32,989 nt of DNA from Chara braunii (GCA_003427395.1 BFEA01000261.1:1570365-1603353), one strand, 5' to 3'. Shown: positions 22,303-31,382, counted from the first letter of the stretch. Notes: generated by a model from the letters alone, not told the origin. Translations and numbers: made by a program.

Positions 22303-22388
22303 CCCTTTTCTATTTTTTTCGTGTGTCACCCTCGCACAGGGGCTATGCTAATCTTCTCTACATCGTTCCAATGGACACGAAGGAGTTA
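22303..22388 (-). ncRNA. U6 snRNA-like sequence, probable pseudogene
   Basis: U6 pairs with the 5' splice site and U2 at the spliceosome's catalytic centre. The minus strand reads ATTGGAACGATGTAGAGAAG and then ATTAGC, followed by CCCCTGTGCGAGGGTGACAC. This is the U6 core through the internal stem-loop, with scattered changes. The catalytic AGC triad is kept (22347-22349). The normally invariant ACAGAGA box reads GTAGAGA (22355-22361). The 5' stem is shortened but keeps CTCCTTCG. No T-run follows the 3' end (GAAAAAAATAGAAAAGGG), so a Pol III stop is missing. These changes argue for a pseudogene. Confidence 0.85.
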
Positions 22389-22497
22389 TCCTTGTGATAT
22401 GCACACACTCTTGCTGTAAGCCAAGCATGCTGTGAGGCCAGTGCTCTAGAATAAGTGAACCATCAGAGGATATGTACTGGATGAGGTGGGCCCGATA

Positions 22498-22520
22498 TGC
22501 CATCATGATTCATGATGGCA
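22498..22520. repeat. 23-bp near-perfect palindrome
   Basis: TGCCATCATGA and TCATGATGGCA are exact complements separated by one T. It lies about 110 bp beyond the 5' end of the U6-like sequence. Confidence 0.9.
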
Positions 22521-24095
22521 CAGGCTGCTATCCCTTTGCTTCAAAGGATATTTCCCCGCAGTTCTGTAGTCTGGCTAGCTTTCTCTAGATGGGTAGGAAT
22601 ATTGCCTGGCAAGATTACTGTGTCACATGATCTTCCATTTCAAGCGAGTGCATATCGGCAGAAGAAGCATGGGATGTCAGGGTACTAAGCGGAATATTTA
22701 GTTTCTAGATGTCATAGTTGAAGTGTCAGTACTGCCCGCACTGTTGGCACGCCTGAAGTTCTTTTCCCCTTTCCTGATGTCATGAATCAGAGGAAGCTCC
22801 CTTGAGAACTTATGGAGTTGAGGTGATGCTGATGTACTTGCCAAGCTTATCAAGTTGCCAAGACCTGGCAAGAGGTGTCACCAGAGAAAACTATGAGATT
22901 GGGGGCAGGAATAGGAGCAAGGACAGCAATAGTCTGTAAAGATTCTTCATGCGCAAAAAGTTCAAAAACAGCCGTGTTAGATTGCAATTGGGGCGCAGAC
23001 CATCTGGAAGGCAGTGGAAGCACAGATGCGCGTACACCATTGATCGGGAATCACTACGAAAGAAGAATCTTGGGCCCAGCTGACAGCTATGGTGGAAACA
23101 GAAATCCGAGTCGGTGGAAAACCAACAACATCATCCAAATGGTCATCTCAACAGTGTCATACCCTGGGAAGGAAGACCAGACCATCACACGAGGCAAATC
23201 AGAAGGCTCAGAAGAGCAACCATCAAGTGATTCTTGTTACAGCTGGAAGATTTGCCAGGGCCTCAGAGGAACCTGAGAGGAACACATGTTAGGGCAAGCT
23301 GACAGTTAATCCTCCTTACTTGGGAGCAATCAATGCTGGTCAGGGATCCTTCGGCCGGACGGAAGGATGCGTGAGTGGCACTATGTTATATCATGTTATT
23401 TCGACTGGCCGGTGGAAAAGGAACCGGACTGACGCTCCCCAGAATGGACATGGAGCCGGGACGATAAGGTCTTGTTTCTTTTTTTTTTTTTTTAAGATTG
23501 CAATTGGGCATTTGCAAGACTCGGTTTGCTTCATGCGCCAGGTACCCCCATATCCAGGTGCAGATCATGCACCTCGGCATTCGCATGTGCAGATGATTGT
23601 CATGAACCAGGCATTTAGACATCTGCATGCTTAAATCTGCAGAAGTACTTTTCCCCTTTCCCTTAGCCTGCTGGGCCATTTCCATCTTTTTTCCAAAATT
23701 AAAAGGAGAGAGAACGTCATACAAGTTTTCTCCACACTAAACCGCAAGTACCTAGAGAGGACTGCAACCTTTTGGCCACAAAGACCAGCCCAAAATTGCA
23801 TCGACAAACAAATTTAGGGGCAGTCTCCCCCCAGATACACCTTTCCACGCTCAGCTACGTGCCAAAATGTCTGTCGAGGCAGCCTCTGCACAAGGGGCAG
23901 AGAGCATTTGTAGCTTGCTTGACACGCTAGTGATTTAAGGTTGTGTTATTGCAGATTCAGATCTAGTTAGATTAGGGCCAGACTAATGATGCGTTGAAGT
24001 ATGATAACTTAGCAATCTAACATGTATAGTTCCGAGCGCCTGATGCTCAACTGGGCAGACAGAAGGGTCACTCTTGTTTTGAAATTTGAGAAACG
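22521..24095. other. Mostly noncoding; weak gag-like remnant
   Basis: On the plus strand near 23020-23290 one frame reads EESWAQLTAMVETEIRVGG and on to a basic, Ser/Gln-rich end at 23279. It vaguely resembles a gag N-terminal region but is too short to assign. The phrase AGATTGCAATTGGG occurs at both 22979 and 23495, and a T15 run precedes the second. Nothing else is supported. Confidence 0.3.
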
Positions 24096-24108
24096 GGCAG
24101 TTCAAACT

Positions 24109-24165
24109 TGCTAGCCTAAGATCAAGTGTAGTATCTGTTCTGATCAGCTCAATATCTGATCCGTG
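24109..24165 (+). ncRNA. U2 snRNA-like fragment (branch-site region)
   Basis: U2 pairs with the intron branch site. From 24116 the plus strand reads CTAAGATCAAGTGTAGTATC then TGTTCTGATCAG and AATATCTGAT. This matches U2 nucleotides of about 22 to 68, including the branch-site-pairing GUAGUA region and stem IIa. The 5' end before CTAAG is diverged. The stem IIb hairpin and the Sm-site region (AATTTTTTG in plants) are not recognisable downstream, where a run of nine A follows. It is therefore probably a truncated pseudogene rather than a working gene. Confidence 0.85.
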
Positions 24166-24200
24166 GTCGGCACATTACCGAAAAAAAAAGGAATTATGTG

Positions 24201-24290
24201 GGCTGGTCTGATTGCCAAAAGCCCGAGGCTACTGAAGAGCTCTGTAGGCTGGTCTAACAGCCAATAGGAAGCCTGAACTAACCTCTTGGG
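24201..24290 (+). repeat. 46-bp diverged tandem duplication
   Basis: GGCTGGTCTGATTGCCAAAA at 24201 and GGCTGGTCTAACAGCCAATA at 24247 begin two similar units, each ending in a GCC-rich phrase. It is directly downstream of the U2-like fragment. Confidence 0.65.
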
Positions 24291-24547
24291 GGTCTAAAAT
24301 GGGTGACAAAACACTCCGGATGGAACAGGGGTTCCAAGGGTCACATAAATCACATCCCATGTTAGATAACCTGCTCAGGACCACAGAATGGAGCCAGACA
24401 AATGTCTATCTATCATACATAATGAAATTAGCAACGAAGAGTAGACATAGAGAATTACAATCAGATAATAATAGAATAGATCCATCCTAGACTTTCGCCC
24501 CCACAAGTACATTACATGTAATTCATGAATGTATGGAGGCCACGAAG

Positions 24548-24634
24548 TGGGAGAGGCAGGATTCGAACCTACGTAGAAATATAACCTTCAACAGATTTAC
24601 AGTCTGTTGCTTTTAACCACTCGGCCACTCTCCC
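24548..24634 (-). tRNA. trnY: tRNA-Tyr (GUA), organelle (mitochondrial) type
   Basis: The 87-nt minus sequence folds as a class II tRNA. The acceptor stem is GGGAGAG with CTCTCCC. The anticodon stem is ACAGA/TCTGT around the loop CTGTAAA (anticodon GTA). A long variable arm follows, then the T arm with TTCGAAT and an A discriminator. Tyr tRNAs with a long variable arm are bacterial or organellar, not eukaryotic nuclear. The sequence is close to my recollection of plant mitochondrial trnY. No genomic CCA is present. It is structurally intact; whether it is expressed or is a mitochondrial insertion in the nucleus is unknown. Confidence 0.92.
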
Positions 24635-24643
24635 GAAGAATTC

Positions 24644-24717
24644 AGCATCCTACAGGATTTGAACCTGTGACCTTCAACTTAGAAGGTTGTTGCTCTATCC
24701 AGCTGAGCTAAGAATGC
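24644..24717 (-). tRNA. trnR: tRNA-Arg (UCU), organelle (mitochondrial) type
   Basis: The 74-nt minus sequence has acceptor GCATTCT with AGGATGC (one G-T pair) and the D arm GCTC-AGCTGGATA-GAGC. The anticodon loop is CTTCTAA (anticodon TCT), and the T arm is ACAGG-TTCAAAT-CCTGT. The first anticodon-stem pair is A-A, and the discriminator base is T, which is unusual. It lies nine bases before trnY on the same strand, as in a co-transcribed organelle pair. Mild decay is possible. Confidence 0.9.
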
Positions 24718-25235
24718 AACTCACCCAAAAGGTACCTTCCCGACTCAGGTCAGGCCAGAGAAACACCTCCAGCCCCTGGGTATTTACTGTTGCAGTCAAA
24801 GACATGACCTTGGCCGACTATTTTGCCCAAATAGTACCAGCCAGCCAGGTTAGCAACCCCGAAGTTTGGGCAAGGGCATATTCAATCTATTTGTTTTTCC
24901 CTAATGCAGTCTTTTACAACTATCTGCTGCTTGTCGGCTAAGGTAGATACTACAGGGCTACTTAGCTGATGCACCCGGTCCCACAAGGGCAGCCTTATCA
25001 ACGCAAGCAAGAGTAGTGGAACTGTGTGCAGAACTGATGTCTGCTAGTGCCCCTGCTTTACGGCCCCCTACATCGCCTTCCACTACAAACAATTGTCCTT
25101 CAGGACCTTCGGCCATTGTTACCCAAGAGGCCATGAGATCTTTCTGTGCAAGTTCTAGCTCGAGCTCTTGTAAGGCTTCACTCACATCATGAGAACAGAG
25201 CATCTCCTGGTCAAACTGCGACTGAGGGGTAACAT

Positions 25236-25287
25236 CAAGGTTAGTAACCAACGTCATCAGATACCAAGGTTAGTAACCAACGTCATC
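25236..25287. repeat. Perfect 23-bp direct repeat, period 29
   Basis: CAAGGTTAGTAACCAACGTC plus ATC occurs at 25236-25258 and 25265-25287. It lies inside the decayed gag-like frame and shifts it. Confidence 0.9.
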
Positions 25288-26378
25288 GGATTCTGAGATC
25301 TTGAGGGGAGTGTCTAGCCCGGCCGGGGCGACTTCTCCTGCCTACAGACTCTGCAAAACGCGCTACATCTTCTACTGGCTCATCTGCGTTCCCAAACTCG
25401 TCTTCGGACAATGCATCTTTATGTACCCTATCTAACTGCATCTGATACACTTACCTGAATAGTATCGATCTTCCCAAACACTATATTCAAGCCCCTCCCG
25501 GACCCGTCCTCCCAGTCGAGGGGGCCTGTTTTTTCCTTAACCTTGTGCTGACCCTTCTCAAGGGCCAACTTCCTTAGCCTTCCAGAACCCTCCCCCTCGC
25601 CACTTTCTGTCTGTCTCTGCAATCCAGAGTCGGAATACTATCGACTACCTCCTGATTCCCATCTCCATCTTTGTACAGGAGGTGTCCTTTCTTCTTCCAG
25701 CCTTGGCACAGTCTCTTCTTCACTCCTATTGTTCCTCCCTGTACGACGCTGGCATTCCTTACTTTCGCCTCTATATCTAAGACCTTTCTGTGAAGGGTGG
25801 TGAAGTTATTCCTCTATGTAGTGGCCTCATTGACTAGCAGTCCCTTGATGTTCTCAGCGAGACCTTTCATATAGCTCGTCCATAAGATTTACGGATAATA
25901 CCAGACTCCTAGTACCTTGATAAGTTCTTTACCTTCTTTAGACACAGCCTGAATATCCTTCTAGCCCTTAGACTCTACTAATCCGAGCTCGTTTGTGGCC
26001 TTTTATGCTTGCATCCGGTCTTGAAATCGGTCTTCCGCCAAGGCAACAAACTGATCTCGCGCAATATGCTTGGCTCACGCTGCCAAATCATGCCCAAAGC
26101 CATCCTCTGCTATCTTGTCATCTGAGCAGGATGCCACAGAGCCTTGCAGAAATGAGGACGCAGCCATAACTTGCTTGTCTGCAGGCGTGTCTTTCAACCT
26201 CGGGTCCCTCGCGTTCACTGGTACCGTCTGCAACCATGCGTCCAGCTTCTCATCTTTTCTTGTCACATGTAAACACAGCCAGCGGAAGCACTGACGTCTT
26301 GACAAAAGATGGAGGCTGTTATGGTCCTGCAGAGATAGAAGGCCCTGGGTGAATGCCAAAGTGGGGAATAAACGGCTC

Positions 26379-26503
26379 CTTGGCTGTACAGGCGGCTGTG
26401 GTCCAGGTAGAGGTCTGACAATCTGCAGATGGCAAGATGCCTCCTTGGCTGTACAGACGGCTACGGTCCAGGTAGAGGTTAGCCGTCTGACAATCTGCAT
26501 TGT
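26379..26503. repeat. 64-bp direct duplication inside gag-like frame
   Basis: CCTTGGCTGTACAGGCGGCT at 26379 recurs as CCTTGGCTGTACAGACGGCT at 26443. Both are followed by GGTCCAGGTAGAGGT and TCTGACAATCTGCA; copy 2 has an extra TAGCCG. The period is not a multiple of three. Confidence 0.85.
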
Positions 26504-26799
26504 CATACAGTGAACTGGTTTCCCTCTTGTCAACTGGTACAACATGCTGGTCATACTATCTAAGGCTGACCATATGGAATCTAACTTGCCCTCCATTGTA
26601 GGTATTGCCTCGTGAAGGCCCAATACACTTTTGGACAGCAACTTCTTACACGTTGCCGGACCGCTCTCATCCAGTCCTTTCAATGCCTCCCCATTCCCTC
26701 TAGTAAGGCCTTCTTTCCTATTTTTGCTCCTCTCTTCTCGCCCTATCCTTGCTAAGCACAATCATACTTGTGCCATGGGGAAGCGACCTCATGCACTAG

Positions 26800-27960
26800 C
26801 CGCTCTTCAACAACAACAACATTCACTCTCTGGGACCACATTGGCGACCTTGAGCAGCGGGTGGGTGATCTGCCCCAGCAGGTTGGTACTTCTAAGGAGA
26901 TGTCCCTTCACTGCGCCAGCACGCGCAAACAATCGTGCCAGGCAATGTAGGTGCAGTTCCAAATGTTGTCCAGATTCCCAAAATGGATGGAGTCCCCACT
27001 TCTGACAATGGATCAAAGACTGATCCGGAACCAATGGTGGACTCGGCACACATTAGCACTTTTTGACTGGCAGCGAGTTCCGGATCAGCTGTTTATGAAG
27101 TCCTTGACGGGAACCTTCAAAGCTTGGTTAGACAATGCATCAAGTGACCGGCAAGGATTTGCACACTTAGCTCACTTGGCAGCAAATTAAAGCAGCATGA
27201 GAAATGTGTTTCCAAGTCACCAAGTCGGAGTTGGTCGCAATGCACGAACTCATGACCTACCACGAAGGCAACTTGTCAGGTACAGAATGCATCACCAAAT
27301 ACCAGTGTTTGGTAATGTCCCCAATATCGCCAGTGACTTTGAAACCATTAAGGCCTAATTCATCGAGCATTGTTACCAAACTCTTCAACAAGGTTTCAAC
27401 CATTCGTCAAACCGACATGCAGGCTAGGATTCTGTGCTGGCAAGCGGCACAGTCTTCCATTGAGGCGAAATATGTTGCGGTTGCCCAAGCTTCAAGCTTC
27501 GAGCTTCAAGGATAACAAAGGTTGAGGATAAGGCTGCCACACCAACCAAAGAGGGTATGGTGCCAGCCACCCAAGGGGGTGGTTTTCATCCCAAATACAA
27601 GGGCAAGGGGCCTTCCCCAAATTCATTTCGGACTAGGATTCTGCGCTGGCAAGTGGCACAGTCATCCATTGAAGCGCAATATGTTGCAGTTGCCCAATCT
27701 TCAAGCATAACAAAGGACAAGGATAAGGCTGCCACACCAACCGAAGGGGGTATGGTGGCAGCCACCCAAGGGGATGGTTTTCAGCACAAATACAAAGGCG
27801 CCTTCCCCACTAGACAGAAATCTCAGCCTCCTTGGCTGGGTTTTGTGATGACTAAAGCACAATTCAAGGTGTCTGAGAGGAATGGTTATCACCCATGGTG
27901 CAAAAATGAGAGGCACACCACCACGCCATGCTCTGACAAGAGCAAAATGGAGGCATGGTA
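26800..27960 (+). pseudogene. gag: Ty3/gypsy gag, decayed
   Basis: The plus-strand gag reads across several frames. LWDHIGDLEQRVGDLPQQV is near 26840, VPNVVQIPKMDGVPTSDNGS near 26960-27010, FDWQRVPDQLFMKSLTGTFK and AWLDNAS near 27062-27150, and TKSELVAMHELMTYHEG near 27220. Next comes an ARILCWQAAQSSIEAKYV segment that is duplicated downstream. The end is WCKNERHTTTPC near 27900, the CX4HX4C part of a zinc knuckle whose first Cys is His here. Stops at 26949, 27052 and 27188 and at least three frame changes show it is dead. Confidence 0.8.
27424..27815 (+). repeat. About 209-bp tandem duplication within gag
   Basis: CTAGGATTCTG(T/C)GCTGGCAAG begins copies at 27424 and 27633. Both continue through AAGGCTGCCACACCAACC and CAGCCACCCAAGGGG to CAAATACAA. 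Copies differ by scattered substitutions and a few small indels. The duplication is not a multiple of three. Confidence 0.9.
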
Positions 27961-28190
27961 GGCAATCATGCCCAACCAAGGACACTGAGTGTCCCGGAGG
28001 AGGATGTGACTGCATCCCCTACTCCGTCAGACAAGATTGCCCAACTAGCAGCCTCCCTGCTGCCCAAGGTCAATGTGGACGTCGTTAGCTCTCACATTCC
28101 TTTGGACGACTATTCTGTTCAGTTGGTCCCACCGTTGGGGCACCCTATCCATGGAAAAGACTCTCTTGTCTGTGTTTCATCAGTTGGTTC
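27955..28190 (+). pseudogene. Gag-protease linker remnant
   Basis: The frame reads LSVPEEDVTASPTPSDKIAQ and then SSHIPLDDYSVQLVPPLGHP to about 28180. It follows the zinc-knuckle end of gag after one frame change and precedes the protease remnant at 28.6 kb, so it is most likely the gag-protease junction. No protease active-site DSG is visible in it. Confidence 0.5.
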
Positions 28191-28576
28191 GCGACCAAGT
28201 TTACTTCTTTTTCAGGGGCATTGACGTCATGGGACAGATTTGAGGACTTGGACTCTCTGTCACCCGAGGACTTCGCTTGCTTGCCCCTTGCCCTCACGGG
28301 TTGCTTACCGGAACCAGACTGCTTCAGGCGCATTCGCAGAGTATTTTTCTCATGCAGTAGCAACTCCGCCATCGGACTGCAGGGTCGAGTTAGCCGATTT
28401 TCAATAATGTCTTGTAAAGGTTGGGTGCAAGTTTTTCCATGTAGGGGTATGAAAACATCGAATATCCGCTGATGTATATCCGCATTCATGTAGGCCAGGC
28501 GACCTGGAGTGGCTTCATTGCTTGTGGCGCGACTCACTAATTCAGTCCATCTTGTACCATGCTGGCTTGCGGCCAC
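28145..28576 (-). pseudogene. 143-codon minus frame nested in the plus-strand element
   Basis: The frame opens at ATG 28576 and runs to 28145. Its composition is protein-like: RWTELVSRATSNEATPGRLA, DIHQRIFDVFIPLHGKT, then a basic, Ser-rich region with RARGKQAKSSGDRESK and an acidic-basic end. Plus-strand gypsy coding breaks off near 28190 and resumes near 28590, so this is probably a fragment of another element inserted in antisense. I do not recognise the family, and it could have been a gag. Confidence 0.4.
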
Positions 28577-28592
28577 ACGTTAGAAAGAAATT

Positions 28593-28811
28593 TTGCCTCA
28601 AAAAGGGTACTTTACCAGATCATTGCACGCAGCACACCACTTCAGTGACTCTGTGCCTATTTATTTTGCTCCACATGCATGGGAAACAATTAGTTTTAAC
28701 CTACCGGGCACACGTGTCGACATGATCTTGGGCATGGCTTGGCTTAGTTGTGAGGATCACTCCAACTTCCACCACAAAAACCTTACTGTTCAGGATATTT
28801 GCGGAAGTTAA
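28593..28811 (+). pseudogene. Retropepsin C-terminal fragment, copy 1
   Basis: WETISFNLPGTRVDMILGMA followed by WLSCEDH is the C-terminal part of a retroviral-type aspartic protease (hydrophobic ILGM.WL then DH). It would cut the element polyprotein. The catalytic DSG part is missing upstream, where the nested minus frame lies. A second copy is at 30.07 kb. Confidence 0.7.
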
Positions 28812-28960
28812 TCCCATTTACTATTCCTCCTCCTCACTCTTCAACTGGTTGGCACATTGGGCCCGCATTCAGTTACAGCACGGCATGCGTACACACAAAA
28901 AGTTTGTTTTCTTCACTGGTTATGTCTATGCATTCTTCATTGCAATGAGCCGCAAGTCAA
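28705..28960 (+). repeat. Protease-region direct repeat, copy 1 (copy 2 at 30063-30290)
   Basis: CGACATGATCTTGGGCATGG at about 28720 recurs as CGACATGATCTTGGGTATGC at about 30077. The match continues through CCTTACTGTTCAGGATATTT and TTATGTCTATGCATTCTTCA. Copy 1 has about 25 extra bases in the middle and copy 2 has its own 20-base insert. About 1.36 kb separates the copies. Confidence 0.85.
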
Positions 28961-29160
28961 CCACCCTCAAGCTTGCACACACATGCAACGAGCATCCAGA
29001 TGAGTGTTCTCACTTGAAATCAAAAGCCGAGGCACCAGAGTCACACAAGAGAATAACTCGCAAGTTGTCTTTATTATACAAGGAAGTGTACATATCTCCT
29101 GCGGTCTCCACCGCTCACACAGTTCCAAACTTGAATCAGCTAAGTAACTGACTACCACTT

Positions 29161-29162
<2 letters not shown>

Positions 29163-29248
<86 letters not shown>

Positions 29249-29249
29249 N

Positions 29250-29333
<84 letters not shown>
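29163..29333. repeat. (CT)n microsatellite, about 170 bp
   Basis: Pure CT repeats carry a single N at 29249. Frames through it are Arg/Glu or Ser/Leu artefacts. The length is unlikely to be exact in the assembly. Confidence 0.98.
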
Positions 29334-29336
<3 letters not shown>

Positions 29337-30050
29337 CGCTCTCTGATCTTGTGACACTCAGCCTCACTCTCTCCCTCTCCCTCTCTCTTCCTCTGCTCAG
29401 CCTTGGATCACTCCCTGAATACACCCGCTCAGATCAGACTCAGACCTTGGCGGCTATGGGCGCCCTGCTTCTCTACCACTACCCTAGCTATGGCGGCCTT
29501 CGGCGCTCCCTTCTTCAAGCGCGGTCTTGCCCAAGTCGCTTGGTCACACAAGCAGCAGCAGCACTTCCGCAACTTCACGAATGAACAACTGTGTCCCGTT
29601 GCTGGACTGTAGCAGCTAAACATAGGATTTGGACTTGGCTTGGCCTGCCTCAGACTGGACCAGTACCGGTCAGACACGGCCTGTCTGCTGCAATCATGTT
29701 GTTGGTCCGAAATCTTCCGCGCTTTCCAGAGACTTGCTGCGACTCTTGTGGACTTCAGAACTGGACTTGGACTTTCCGGACTTCTCGGTGGGGTACCCGA
29801 CAGGCTGTACAACGACTCAACCCTCTGGACTTTTATGTGGGTACCAGACCCTCCACTCCACCCTGACTCTTCCGGATGTTTCCTGGACCAGGCCTATGAC
29901 GTTTCGCTGGCCTACCAGACCTACGACAATTTACTGGCCTATCAGACCGACCCTGGGGACTTCGGACCTTTCCGGACTTGCGGGGGTATGTGACCGACTT
30001 TCAAGGGTCTGCAGCGTGCTATCCTTTCATCATGGATGGATGCATCTTTG
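29334..30050. other. Insert between protease copies, no gene
   Basis: After the (CT)n tract comes CTACCACTACCCTAGCTATG at about 29475, a near match to 196-215. From 29620 to 29990 the plus strand has irregular repeats of GGACTT, CGGACTT, GACCAG and CTGGCCTA(C/T)CAGAC, as in a decayed leader or LTR. Small frames here have no motif. Confidence 0.4.
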
Positions 30051-30052
30051 GA

Positions 30053-30580
30053 ACCTTGTATTGGGCACACACTTCGACATGATCTTGGGTATGCCTTGGT
30101 TCAGTTGTGAGGACCATTAACTTCCACCACCAAAACCTTACTGTTCAGGATATTTGGGGAAGTCAATCCCATTGGTTGCCACATTGTTCCGAATTCAGTT
30201 GCGGCACGGCATGCACAAACAGTAAAGACAAAGATTGAAGTTTGTTTCCTTCACTGATTATGTCTATGCATTCTTCATGGATGGATGCATCTTTGGACCC
30301 TTGTGTTGTGCAGATTTTGGATGCGTACATGAATGTGTTTGCGGTACAGTCCAGAGTAGTCGAGGACTACCCTTGCAAAACAGGGCCATTCTGCCTGAAA
30401 GTTGGCACTTATCATAGGACAGAAGAGGAGCTTGTGGCTCTCAGCGCACAACCTGATGACTTGTTTAAAAAAGGGTGGATCACCCGCAACACTTTGCCAT
30501 ATGGCACATCAGTTCTCTTCACAAGGAAAAAGAACAAGGACCTGAGAACGATTACCCTAAGCTTAACGCTCAAACGGTAA
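30053..30580 (+). pseudogene. pol: Retropepsin tail plus RT N-terminal part, copy 2
   Basis: HFDMILGMPWFSCEDH ends in a TAA at 30118-30120. Further on, in a frame from about 30400, LFKKGWITRNTLPYGTSVLF then TRKK matches the start of Ty3/gypsy reverse transcriptase (KGxIRxSxSPYGxPVLFxxKK), with LRTITL where LRMCIDYR is usual. The frame stops at 30578-30580. Degraded RT reading (INDLVSRK) can be followed to about 30640; the catalytic YxDD region is absent. Confidence 0.75.
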
Positions 30581-31287
30581 AATGCAGGTCCCCTCCCTTG
30601 CATTAATGATCTCGTAAGTCGTAAGGAGACGCACAATGTGCTTCTAAATTAGATCTAAATCTAAAGGTGGGCTACAATCATATCAGATCCGCCTGCAAGA
30701 TAGTAGAAATCCGCGCTTAAGACGTGGTACGGGCATTTTTTAGTGGATTCCAATGTCATTCAGGTACAAGTGGCTCAAGGAACTTACCAAGAAGGGCTCA
30801 ATCAGGCTGAATCCCCAGACTGGTGACCTGTACTATTTGTGCCCAAAAAGCGATGTACTGTGCATTGGCTACTAAGGCCTCAATGCCATCACCATATGTA
30901 ACGCACGGCCCCAACCATGCATTGATGACCCCCTTAAACCACCACTCCAACTGCCCCTGCACTGTAGATTATATTTTCCATCAAACACATGGCGAAAACC
31001 ACAGTGAAAACGCACTGCAGCTACCGGGATCACGTTATGGGCTGGCAAGCCATGTGAAAACGCAATGCTGCCCAAGATGTCATAAGAAAAACAACAAGTG
31101 CGTTGAAAAAAATGATAATCATAATAAACGGCCGGCAGAAAGAGCACACATTCCCCTCGCGAGCGTCAGCCCTTGCCCTCTTGCTGTGAGAAGAGGGGAG
31201 GACATTCCAAAAGCATGAAAATATGGCGGTGTATCTTTCCAACTTGTCACAGAAGACCCTTTTGAGGCCCTCTCCCTTTGTCCAGAG

Positions 31288-31382
31288 CCTTCATGCTTAC
31301 CACCGTTGGTAAGGCACACAAAGTTGCATTCAGGAGGTTAAAGTTGCATTCAGGAGGTTATGGGTTCAATCGCCATTGGCCT
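31288..31382 (+). other. tRNA-like (SINE-head-like) sequence
   Basis: CCACCGTTGGTAAGGCACA resembles a D arm (A-box region), and TTATGGGTTCAATCGCCAT resembles a T arm (B box GGTTCAANNC) with one stem mismatch. Between them AAGTTGCATTCAGGAGGTTA is duplicated perfectly (31321-31340 and 31341-31360). This could be the head of a tRNA-derived SINE. No body or tail could be confirmed. Confidence 0.35.

Larger units (their letters stand above)
24958..26761 (-). pseudogene. Retrotransposon gag-like coiled-coil ORF, decayed
   Basis: Minus-strand coding texture runs for 1.8 kb. From 26761 it has a basic start and a helical MEGKLDSIWSALDSMTSMLY near 26590. A break follows at a 64-bp duplication. Next come SFLQGSVAS and, in a shifted frame from about 26075 to 25560, a long helical, Lys/Glu-rich segment read through four stops (TAA at 26003-26005 and three more). 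After that come EGKASGRLRK-like charged parts (25622-25428) and an acidic SEALQELELELAQK end (25257-24958). No zinc knuckle or enzyme motif is seen. Gag is inferred from context and style. The start lies back-to-back with the plus-strand gag that follows. Confidence 0.5.

Noticed and set aside
29136-29424. Arg-Glu repeat protein
   Set aside because: Antisense reading of the (CT)n microsatellite.
30823-31218. Cys/His-rich 131-codon frame as a zinc-finger protein
   Set aside because: The Cys and His residues do not fall into a repeating finger spacing, and opposite-strand frames of similar length overlap it.
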